From: Protonemura montana
Taxonomy: Eukaryota; Arthropoda; Insecta; Plecoptera; Nemouridae
Length of the DNA stretch: 64,000 nucleotides
NCBI GenBank assembly: GCA_947568835.1
Contig: OX387603.1
Location: 8,181,943-8,245,942 of the forward strand
Reading direction: 5' to 3'
Of the stretch, positions 51,842 through 61,771 are shown piece after piece. The first letter of the stretch is position 1. Each line of letters opens with the position of its first letter. Both the position numbers and the translations under genes were made by a program. The notes beneath the pieces were generated by a model that saw only the letters and a program-made list of their open reading frames with translations, searched no databases and was not told the DNA's origin.

Positions 51842-53853
51842 TTAGAACCCTGGAATCACTCTGCCTCTCTTGGATGATTTTCGCATTTTATTGTTCTTTA
51901 CTTTCTTTTGCCTTTCACTGATATTTGATGCCCTCTTCTGGGACTTCAAGTTAATTTTCTTGTCAACAGCCTCCTTTCTTTCTTCCCAGTGTAACTGATT
52001 CTTAGCCTTTCTCTGCTTTATCTTCTTCGCTGCCTTTGCCAAACGGACTGGATCATCTTTCAACTTTACGCCATCAGCCATTTGCAACGCCTTCTTCCAC
52101 ACCTGTTCTTCTTTCGCTGCCTTAATTTTTTCCAGGTCCCCAGTCATTTCAAGATTTTTCATGCTTTCATTTTCTTTATGCAACTTGTGAAGTAGTGCTT
52201 TGGGATCATAGAATTTTTTACCTCTTGGATCTGAAGATGTAGGTGTTGACTCGTCGAACCCAAACTTACTGAAGACCATCTTTCCTTCGCTATTATAGAC
52301 AGGTTTTGGAGGTTTAGTCGGCATGAACTTGATATCCTTTTTATCTTCTATAATTTTGGGTATGAACATTGAACCAGGTTCTTGGGCTCTGATTGTCTTG
52401 AGTTTTTTAGCCTGTGCATGTAAATTCTTTTTTTCTTTCTTAGTAATTTTTTTCTTCAGGCCATTTTTCATTACCCTATCTTTGTAGTCGGCATTCTTTT
52501 TCCCTGTAATGTAAAAGAAATAGTCAGCTATCTCAAATCCATAAGATAGGGTTTTGGTAGAGATTATGAATTGATTAACATTAAAAAACTAGCGTGGTAG
52601 TAAAATCCATCAAGTAGCTTCAATAATTATTACCATAATAATATATTTTACCATACATAATATTGTATACCATTCAGCCATACATTGAATTGCAAAAAAC
52701 TGTAAAATCTTGTTCACGTGGATTTTTTTCTCCGATGGTACTGTTTCATGACGCCATTTAGTGAACATTATAAAAGCTGTGAAGTACTAATTTAATTGTG
52801 GGTATCCCACTGAACTAGAGATTGAAAATTAAAATAAGCCATGTTTAACTTGGAGTGTTTTTACCTTTCAAGAGATCCAGCTTTTCGTGAAGGCCTTTCA
52901 GTTTCTCATCAATGACACTTGTTGTTTTGCCAGTTTTGGAATCTGTAACAATCAGAAGTCTGTCACTACTCACTAGTATTTGTCACTATCCTAAATTGAA
53001 GGATGGATTGAAAGATAGAAATTGCTATGGAAATTGAAAATAGCTAAGGTATTGGTAATTTAAAAAATGAATACATTAAGTGGACTTGAGATAAGGGACA
53101 GTGATGAACCAAAGATCATCCATTTTCCATATTATTATAATAATGTGATAATGTTGAAATATATATCCCAAACTTGAAATGCTGTAAAGCTAAATAAAAA
53201 CTAACTAGTAGCACTATCCAGTCTCAGCGTAGCGTGTTGCATGTCACTGAACAACTTATAGGCAGTGACATATCTAAGAACGCTCAACTCTCTTTTCATT
53301 TCAGTCCTTGCAAATGAACATATGAAGCACAGTTCTGCATTCTATCTCAGAGTTAATAAACACGTAATTAAGTATGTTACCTGCTTCAATAAATCTGGCA
53401 TGGCCGCGAGGTAAAAATGTCACTGCTTTATCCTTCTGCGAATCGGTACCACCAACTGAAAATGTTTTTAAATTAAGAGCATCCAGGAGGTGCAGTTTAT
53501 CTTAAGCATGTATTCTACGTGTAATTCAATTTGGAATAAAAATATTCTTGATTCTACAGGTTGTCATTTTAATTTATAACAAGCTGATATGTTACCTAAT
53601 TGATAAGTACCTAAAGGGACAGGTTTACATTTTTTAATGTTTACAATTTATGGTCACAACCAATATCCCATTTATTTTTGTCAACCTGGAAGTTCATTTT
53701 TTAGGTTATGTGGACATTTCAATACTCACCTATTTCAGTGCTAGGGATTGGCGATATCTTCAATAACTTGCTTAGAAGATCACTCGCACTAATAAATGAC
53801 GCCTTGAATGTGTTCACATCAAAGTTAACCCTTTCGCTCCCTTGAGACTTCAT
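51842..53853 (-). CDS. Surf6: SURF6 (surfeit locus protein 6 / Rrp14 family), 4 exons, 312 aa
   Basis: Exons are 53853-53730, 53455-53381, 52942-52865 and 52503-51842. All junctions are phase 1 with GT..AG, and the total is 939 nt ending in TAA. The N-terminal part is about 115 residues. The lysine-rich SURF6 domain follows, with VFSKFGFDES-like (GKMVFSKFGF), a helical KIKAAKEEQVWKKALQMADGV segment, then KDDPVRLAKAAKKIKQRK and HWEERKEAV. The C-terminal tail is very basic, ending near KKVKNNKMRKSSKRG. SURF6/Rrp14 proteins are nucleolar, nucleic-acid-binding factors needed for ribosome assembly. The length is close to other animal SURF6 proteins. It is divergent from DNAJC9, with the two start codons about 450 bp apart. 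Confidence 0.92.
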
Positions 53854-54301
53854 GACGGAAAATTAAAATCCCTCTGAGCAAACCAACACACACCTCACAA
53901 CGCTGGATCCGGAAACTTTAACCTACGATGCGACGGCTCGATCGCTCGGCCAATAAGCGTAGACAGTGCTGTCAAATTGATAATTTAAAAATAGGCTCTA
54001 AATTTGGAAAAGAAGGGAGAAGAAAATATACACGGTAATTCAGTTTTTATTAATAAAAGCATAAATCATATTTTTAAATTGAGCTTATCCCTTTTTATTG
54101 TCAATTCTTTTGTAATATATAATCTAAATCCAATGTCTGTAGGTTGTGTTCGCTAAACATGACATATATTGGCAACACTGACGTAGAGTTTGTGTTAGCC
54201 GGGAACGGGGAGCGCGCGTTGCAATTTGTCTGTCAAGTTTTTGTTTCGGTTGTCATTTAGGGCCATTCTCTCAAAAAGATTCAGTTATTCAAGTCCTCAG
54301 A
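53854..54301. promoter_or_regulatory. Bidirectional promoter region of SURF6 and DNAJC9
   Basis: This ~450-bp interval separates two divergent start codons. It includes a CCAAT box (53950-53954) in a CG-containing stretch (CGATGCGACGGCTCGATCGC) and, nearer DNAJC9, GGGAACGGGGAGCGCGCG. No TATA box is placed convincingly. Shared control is inferred from the arrangement. Confidence 0.55.
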
Positions 54302-56625
54302 ATGTCAGGATTACTAAATTTGTGTGAAAAATATTTCGGTCTTCGAGATTTGTACGAAGTACTTCAGATTTCGAAAACTGCCGATGATAAACAAAGTATA
54401 GAGAAAATTAACCTATAATAGCTTCAAGCATTGGTGTATTTGGTTCTTACATTTTCGCATATCACTAACAGCTTTCACATTTTCTTTACAGTTCGCAAAG
54501 CCTATCACAAGCTCTCATTACTTGTTCATCCTGATCGAGTCGATGAGAAGGACAAAGCTGAAGCTACCGAAAAATTCAAGGTCTTGGGCAAGATCTACTC
54601 TATTCTAAGCAACAAAGAAAAGCGAGACATTTACAATGAAACGGGCATATTTGATGAAGATGATGAGGATTGGGACGATAATCTAGGAGCATTCTTCTTG
54701 TTTAAGAAAATAACCGATGAAGATATCGACAATTACGAAAAGAGTTACAAAGGTAATGTTAAAACAGGTTGACTAATTTGGTTATTTTATTGGATTTTGC
54801 TACATTGTTGATTTTGGTTTCACTTTGGCTTTGGTAGTAATTTTCGATTGCTCACTTGAGTTGGCAATCTGGTATGTTTTCTTGGTTTGCTATTTTAATT
54901 TTTAATTGATGTCGACGCCACTTGTTTGATATCAGCTATTATTGCTGGTGATTGCAATGGAACAAATGGAAGGTTATCAATTTATAACCATCGAGCAATA
55001 TCTAAGAATTTTTGCACATTAACCTATTACCTATATACTATTTATACCTAAATAGGGTTGTACATTAGGTTACAACTTAAGCTTTTAAACATTTTTTTCG
55101 TAAGTGACTGTAGCTTTCCGAAGATTCTTAAACCACCAAAACTGCTGTACAAGTTTAAGAGTGGCTAACAATAAATATTTAAATTGGGTTTTTAATGATA
55201 AGTAAGTAAAGAACAACTACAGGCCAATGTTTGCTTCAAAACAGAATATTTGGGTACTTGAAAATACAGACAAAATATAAATGGGACTACTTACTTTGAC
55301 CTGTAAATTATATTGTAAAAGTGAAACCCCCATCCTTAGAGGTTCAAATATTACACGGCGAATAGAGCAGAGAGAAAATAGTGACGGCTGCAAAATAAAA
55401 TTTCTTTAATGTGACAGAACGAAGCCTTCCTGAATCATCACCAAATTCAAATTCACATTTTTTTGTATTTGTCTAATCTTCCATTTTCAAAATGTTGGCT
55501 AAACAGGGAAAATTAATTTTGGCCTATAAACTCTCTTGAACGCCGACTAAGAAAGATTTAAACGGCGTTGGTGAAACCGGCCCTAAATGGAGAGAGTGGC
55601 TCATTACTAGGCTGGTAGGTAGTACTAAAGCCATACCTTGGCACTCTTCCAAACACTAAAAATGATCCACTCGATTTAACACCTGAGAAGGTTTAGACGT
55701 GACTAGATAACCATCAGTAAGTATAGAAAGAAAGGGAGGTGACCCCTATTTCTTATAACATATTGATTTCTTGACACTTGCTTTCACAAGAAAGTGGGCC
55801 ATGCAAGTTCTTTTCTTTTAAAAATAAAGTTTGTGAAAATTTTTTTAAATTTTGTTGCAGGGTCAGAGCTAGAACTTGCGGATCTTAAGAAAGCGTACAT
55901 AAATGGCAAAGGGGATATGGACCACATTCTCGAAACCGTTCCATTTTCGGAAGAAAAACGAGTGCGTGAAGTTGTATTGGGCTTAATTAGCCAAAAAGAA
56001 GTTCCCGAATATGAGATTTTTGTAAACGAACCACCAGAAAACAAAATTCGTCGCAAGAGAAAGGTAAGATAAGAAACATGTACTAGAAACTTGGGTGTCC
56101 AACCAAATTTTTTAATATTTATGGGACAAAGAAGAAAGACTTAACTTAGCAAATTTTATTTGATTTTCAAAATAAATGTTGCCATTCGATTGAGTTGTAT
56201 TTCCCTATATTTATTTATATTACATTTTACAATTTTGAGCAATTTTTCAGTTATAAAACTTAATAAAGTGGTGGTTCTAGCATGGAATGAATTTCAAGGT
56301 GGTTATTGGCTGGATTAGAGCCCAAGGCTCAGAGAATTTGGATTAAAACCCACTAGAAATTATATTACTCTTGCCATTATCCAATTCAAAGTTTGGTCAT
56401 CACTGCCTATTTCAGGCAGCACGAGAGTTCAAACGCTTTGAGAAGCTCAATGAGAAGCTCAAAAAGAAGCAAGAAGGCACCGAGGATCTGCAGGTCTTGT
56501 TGAGAAATAAGCAACGGGAGCGCGGAGTAATGTTTGATGCGTTCATTGATAATCTCGCCGCAAAGTACGGAGATACCAAGAAACCTCGAGGCGCAACAAC
56601 TACAAAGAAGAGGCCAAGGAAGTGA
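54302..56625 (+). CDS. DNAJC9: DNAJC9, J-domain co-chaperone (4 exons, 255 aa)
   Basis: Exons are 54302-54395, 54492-54752, 55861-56063 and 56416-56625. Phases are 1, 1, 0 with GT..AG throughout, and the total is 768 nt ending in TGA. The J domain covers about residues 16-83, with the HPD motif in [16 protein letters not shown] and RKAYHKLSL before it. The family hallmarks [19 protein letters not shown] and [20 protein letters not shown] follow. A basic Lys/Arg-rich C-terminus ends [20 protein letters not shown]9 is known as a histone H3-H4 chaperone that recruits HSP70 through its J domain. The length is close to that of vertebrate DNAJC9. The small first exon is supported by the match of [21 protein letters not shown] to the family N-terminus. 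Confidence 0.94.
54753..55860 (+). other. Intron 2 of DNAJC9
   Basis: It starts GTAATG and ends TTTTGTTGCAG. AT-rich, with no other feature recognised. Confidence 0.7.
56064..56415 (+). other. Intron 3 of DNAJC9
   Basis: It starts GTAAGA and ends CTATTTCAG. No other feature is visible. Confidence 0.7.
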
Positions 56626-56769
56626 GGCAGAAGAGGTGGCTGCTAGCTCGACGTGTTTCAGTGTGATGGACTAAATTAATTTTAGGGTTTAAGTATTTGC
56701 TATCAGTGTTTGTCTTTAGTATGTGACTCAATTTTGATCTATGGGAAATAATTTTTTATCATTTATGTC

Positions 56770-56775
56770 AATAAA
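56770..56775 (+). terminator. DNAJC9 polyadenylation signal
   Basis: AATAAA lies about 145 nt after the stop codon and is followed by a TGTGTT-rich stretch typical of cleavage sites. Confidence 0.6.
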
Positions 56776-57244
56776 AAATTCTCTGCATTTGTAATCATGG
56801 TGTGTTATGAAATGTTTAACTAGCTGCCCTGGGTGTGCACTGGGAGAGATTTGCGTGCTTGGTTTTGCAATTTTAGAGTTTTTGATTGGCAGAAGTGCTT
56901 GCTCTTGGGTCACTCCTGGTGTACTTTTGTTGCTCAGAGAATTTTGACGGTGCAAAGGGAAATAAATAATGCATTGCCATCTAGTGGTCACGTGTTTGGG
57001 TGGTAGCTCGTTATCTTGGAGCTGGTGCCATCCCAGGGGAGAGTAGCTCAGGATTTTTTCCATGAAAGTGCCCATATATTTATCATAGATAGGTTTATAT
57101 CAATCCATTTTTGTGTGTTTTTTTTTAACTTTTTTTTATCAGTACTGTTTACCAAAGACTGTGTGCAAATTGCAACCTCACATCATGTCTGGATTTTGTT
57201 TATGCAAATTTTTAAGAAATACGTAAATCTTAGGATGAAATCTT
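56776..57244. other. Spacer after DNAJC9
   Basis: No gene is supported. The stretch ends where the tRNA-derived SINE begins. Confidence 0.45.
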
Positions 57245-57391
57245 ATTTAAATTGCAAACACTTACAATGCGCGGGGTATTTTATTATTAACAACACTATA
57301 ACCGTCTCAAAAATTGATGCCCAAACGCGGACTCGAACCCAGATCTCCACCTTTTGCGGGTGTTGCTCTGAACCTTTGAGCCATCTGGACA
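57245..57391 (-). repeat. tRNA-derived SINE, copy 1
   Basis: On minus it starts TGTCCAGATGGCTCAAAGG, with a D-arm-like A box. It continues through GGTGGAGATCTGGGTTCGAG, a T-arm-like B box (GGTTCGA), to GTTTGGGCATCA. A shared tail follows, ATTTTTGAGACGGTTATAG and later AATAATAAAA, ending in GCAATTTAAAT. The tail matches the copy at 63041-63176. The anticodon loop lacks the usual U33, so a functional tRNA is unlikely. Confidence 0.78.
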
Positions 57392-59108
57392 CTGGCTTTT
57401 TCAGACAATTTTAGTAATCTTTCTTAGAAACAAAACTATCAAACCGATTGATTTCGAGAACATTACATCGAAAGTTCAGAGATTTCGAAGGTGTTCTGCA
57501 AAATTCATCAAAATCAGACCGGCGTTTGTCCGGCGGAGAGCGAACTAACACAAATATTTTATTTCCAGGTGGACAAATTGAGTCTTCCCTATGCTCATCC
57601 AGTAAATTGACAATTAAAAAAATTGACTTTTTCTCTGTCAATTACCTTTAATCAATATAGTACCGTCCAATATTAGCCCGCACTAGAATTAAACGCAGTG
57701 CCAAATATTTTTGCCTACCATACCTTTGTGCATGGTGTTTGCTTCTTAGCATGTTGGTACAGGAGGCTACTCCTGCAATTCACTAGATGTCATACGGACG
57801 TACGGATCACTTGTGCTGCAGCCAGAAATGTATTGATTCTATTGGAGTCGATGTACATTCACCATGTTATCATGGCACGAAGGAGTAGCTTAAGTGATGC
57901 TGACAGACAATGGAGGTCAAAATTGCATCTGCAGCCATTAGAAGACTGCTGGACATAAAGAAGCTGGTGGTATTCGGTCAACTGTGGAATATTGACAAAG
58001 AGCATTGCTAATTGCCTGATTTTTGTACGATTTCGTTGCTGAAACAGTGAGTAAAGACACTGGGCAGAAAATTAGTGGTGCTGTAGCACCGCTTTGCGAT
58101 ATGAGTCGTTCCAAGCATGCTAATTTGCATAAATGGGAACCATACTTTTGGATTTTTGAGAAAATATGTCGAGGAATCATTCTCAAAACAAATTCTCGAT
58201 ATTTTTTTTTCACTTTTGCAGAAAACAGCACAATCCTGCATTACATGACTACAAATCCTACCTACTCCAATCATAATATTAAACACTTAACATGAAATGT
58301 TCTTACCTAGTAAGAGTGAACGTAATGCACAGAATGCACGGGAAACAATACAGTTGGTTGATGTCGTCTGAGCAGCCACACCACGAAAGAAATCTCGTGA
58401 TTAAGCTGGTTAATTTGCATTAATTGTACATCTTACAAAGCATGCAATGCTGTACATTAGTTAGGTATCACACTATACCTATACTGTCAACAGGATCACT
58501 AAATTAAAGAAATCAATAATAAATATCATTACATAACATTTTCTTCGCCTGATAGTGAACTGTCATCTTTGAAAACTGGTATGGCATTGTAACAATCTCT
58601 CAAGCAATCTCATTTAGTTAGGCAGTGTTTTGGCGTTCCTTACTCAGCTTCACAAGGCATGGCAATGGAGGTTGCTGGAAGGGACTATAGGGATACTAAG
58701 ACAAATATTTAAGGGAGACTAAATAATAAATTATAATCATGAGCTATACCACAGCCTCTAGCTTACAAAAAAGGTGTTTTATTCAAAACTATTCCCACTG
58801 AAAAGAGTACCATATGAAAATGTTTTGACAAGGAAATTGAAATCAGAAGTCTTGCAAAAAAGTTGCGAGGTTCTATTACAAGATCACTATGTAAGCACAG
58901 TGAAAGTCCAGCTCAAAATACAGTCCTAATTGTAAGTCCTAATTCAAATACCTTTAAAAGTAACAGTTATCAAAAGTTCTGAAAATGACTTACGGAAACT
59001 AAAAAATGCATGGAAATATAAAAAGTCAATATGACCCCCAATAAGGGCCCCATTTCCCTTCAGAAAGGCCATTAAGCTGTTTGTCTTCGACAGATACGAG
59101 CCAGCTCT
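57392..59108. other. Gene-free spacer
   Basis: Frames at 57698-57958 and 57938-58295 show no family signature. Otherwise AT-rich non-coding DNA. Confidence 0.45.
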
Positions 59109-59230
59109 GGGTTTCCCCTCCTCCTTCTAGGCTAGGCTCGTAGTCATCCACTCATTCATCTAAGCCACTAAACCAGTGCCATATTACCCGATGTCAAAAC
59201 AGTGCATAGTTAAACCCCCATTAATCAATC
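59109..59230 (+). repeat. Tail fragment of the 5S-derived SINE
   Basis: GGGTTTCCCCTCCTCCTTCT, then GCTAGGCTCGTAGTCATCC and the TGTCAAAACAGTGC stretch match the reverse complement of the distal half of copies 1 and 4. The 5S head is absent, and this is the only clear fragment in plus orientation. Confidence 0.7.
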
Positions 59231-60012
59231 ATAATCACTTATCAATCTAATCAAAGGGCCCTAACAATAAGACAAACCTTTAAATAGCCCCCCCCCCCCC
59301 CCAAATCTCAAATTACTTAAATGCATAAAGTTGCTCTCAAAAAACTCCCCCAGCACTAAAAGCTTGTTTTACTAAATTCTTCTTCTATGAGCTGAGAAAC
59401 GTCTACATTTTGCTGCATGCGATCAGAAGCTCCTATATGCTCTTTAACTCCCCTTTAACTAGAAGTTAGTTCAACTAGAAGGTAGCTAATTCATGCTAAG
59501 TCAGCCGCTCGGGCTTGTTGACCAGCACAAGTGCTGGTGCAAGCGCTTCCACGTTTTCCCTGCTGGTGGTACTCACAAGCGTTTTCTCGTGGGCAGTCAA
59601 TGAAAAGACATCTCCCACTTCGCCTGCCAGGGCGGTAGTTACATCACTTCATCTTCTACAGATTGCACCTCGTTATTGAAATAACACAAATCAAGATGTT
59701 TTCCATTCTGTATTTTATGTTGACATAACCCACCAGTACCAGGCAATCGTGTGTTAGAAATTAGTCAGGGGTTAGAAATGGTTTAGGCTCGGAATGCATC
59801 CCAAACCACTCTACCCGAAATTGTATCTACCTTTAACATCTACCTTTCGGCAAAAAACCATATGTCGTAAAAAAATCAGTGCCTAAATTTATCTATTTGT
59901 CTCGGAGATCTAATAAATCCACAAATGTATGATAAAAATAAGAAATAAATATAAACATTTCATATATAAAAATAATTTTCAACTGAATGTCTATCTCTCT
60001 GGTGAGACAAAC
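59231..60012. other. Spacer with poly-C run
   Basis: A run of about 16 C lies near 59287-59302. No gene is supported. Confidence 0.45.
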
Positions 60013-61042
60013 TCACAGAACAGGGAAATCACATTTTGAACCTAGCTGATACCTATCTTCGCTCTTCCAGCCGGCAGGATTAAAAGATTGTTGTGTTTTA
60101 AAAACGTCACTCAGTGATTTTTCTGCTCGTGATGAATTCAACTGAAGTCTGTGGAATTCAGTTTTTTTGCCTTTTTGTTTCCCACGGTTAGATCTTTCAC
60201 TGGGCTTAGACATCTTGCAGAAATTTTGTATTGTGTTCAACGTCTGAGGCATAGTTACAACTCCAAATGGATTAGAATCAGTCGATACAGTTGCCTCGTT
60301 TCTATCCTTGAATTGATTCCGACTTTTTCTTACAGTTAATGAATCAGAGAAATTACTCTCAATTAATTCGTTGGAGTAGCTTGTCCCGGAAGCCTGAAAG
60401 AAAGTAGCAAGGTTACCCAGCAGCAGCAGTAGCTTGTAAATATTGACCAAAGCTCTAATTTTTTTACGTAAATCTGTAGGCGTAAATCCGTAAATCTGAT
60501 TTTCAATTGATAAAGACTAATAGCGATATTGATCCTACCAACTTAATGTCCATTGCATACAAGCCGATATCAGAATGATTTTTGATGCACACTTGGTCAA
60601 GTGGAGAAAATACACATAACGTTTTAAAAAATACATGCGTTGTTCATAAAATAAAGGTGAGCCTTGAGATTAAGAACCAGGTGTTAACTCCAAATACAAA
60701 CTGGGGATGGAGGAGATACAGTGATACCTGTACTCCCCTCTTAGTTCCCTGTTCATTACAATATTTGATGGTAAAATTACTAATGGGAGTCGAGAATGAA
60801 GCCGTTGTACTAACCTGTTGGATTTGCTTCGAGAGATACATTTCGTCCAAATAGTTTTTATTTTGACTGTCACTTGAGCCCGAAGCCCCAAGTGTTTTGG
60901 CTTTGCAGTGAGACTGATTCAACCCAATGGTTGTTCCTCTCCCTGCAGTAGTTGTGTGGCATTTAATAGATAAAAGGGGATGCGCTGTAATGTGGCAAAC
61001 GCTAGGATCGTAATCAAAAACAGTGCCATCTTCGTAATCCAT
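60013..61042 (-). CDS. Unrecognised protein, 2 exons, 202 aa
   Basis: Exons are 61042-60815 and 60393-60013, with a phase-0 GT..AG junction and a TGA stop, total 609 nt. The N-terminus is acidic and aromatic (MDYEDGTVFDYDPSVCHITA). The middle is Ser/Thr/Asn-rich, and there is a basic patch SERSNRGKQKGKKTEF around residue 150 that could be a nuclear localisation signal. The end is GWKSEDRYQLGSKCDFPVL. No transmembrane segment or known domain is visible, and the composition suggests a largely disordered protein. An acceptor (TTTTTTTTCAG) sits 4 nt before the ATG, so an untranslated or coding exon upstream is likely. Function unknown. It is divergent from EndoG. Confidence 0.62.
60394..60814 (-). 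other. Intron of the unrecognised 202-aa gene
   Basis: On minus it starts GTTAGT and ends CTTTCTTTCAG. No independent feature is visible. Confidence 0.55.
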
Positions 61043-61771
61043 TTTTCTGAAAAAAAACAAACGTCTTAATATTTTTACCCATACCCAGCTACCCACGGTA
61101 TTGTGAATTAACGTAGATATAATGATATAATTTAAGTGACAGGTCAGGACCAGTTAACTAACTATTACCATCTATAATTTAACTATTTACAATATTAACA
61201 ATATTAACACTATTAAAGCAATCGAAGGATCACTAGTTGTAGTATACACATAACCTTAGTTTATAGGCATAGAATAAGGATATCTACCCCTTGACCTACC
61301 AAATCCCTATTCTATTATCTATGCTTATTAACAGCTACCTACCTAAAACGAGGTAGGTCATTTAAGTATCTATTAACATGCTTCTCTGAAATTTTTTTTG
61401 TTTTACTAATTTAGTCGCCGTGAACTGTCATGCTTTCGCTCCTAGCGGTGTAAAATTATACCATTTAAAAAAAATGTTTTTGAAATGGCCCATCGATTAA
61501 TATTAAATGTACATTTACAAATTTGATCAAAAACACACAATCTAATAAAAAATACGAAAAATACAAAATTAATATTCCACCTTAGCAATTTAGCTCATAT
61601 TTTTCTTTGCAAGACAATTTACTTGCATTTTAAATTTCAGTATTAATCCCAAAATGCATTGCCGTCACGTGTCTCTGTTGTTGTCGCGACCTAACTTAAC
61701 CTTAAAAAACTCAGATTCAGATTTACTTTTCTGTTCTTCTATTGAAGAAAATAAAACCCGCGATTCGCATT
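61043..61771. promoter_or_regulatory. Intergenic region between divergent 202-aa gene and EndoG
   Basis: About 730 bp separate the two starts, and part of it may hold a 5' exon of the minus-strand gene. It is AT-rich with no clear TATA or CCAAT placement. A shared promoter is possible but only inferred from orientation. Confidence 0.35.
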
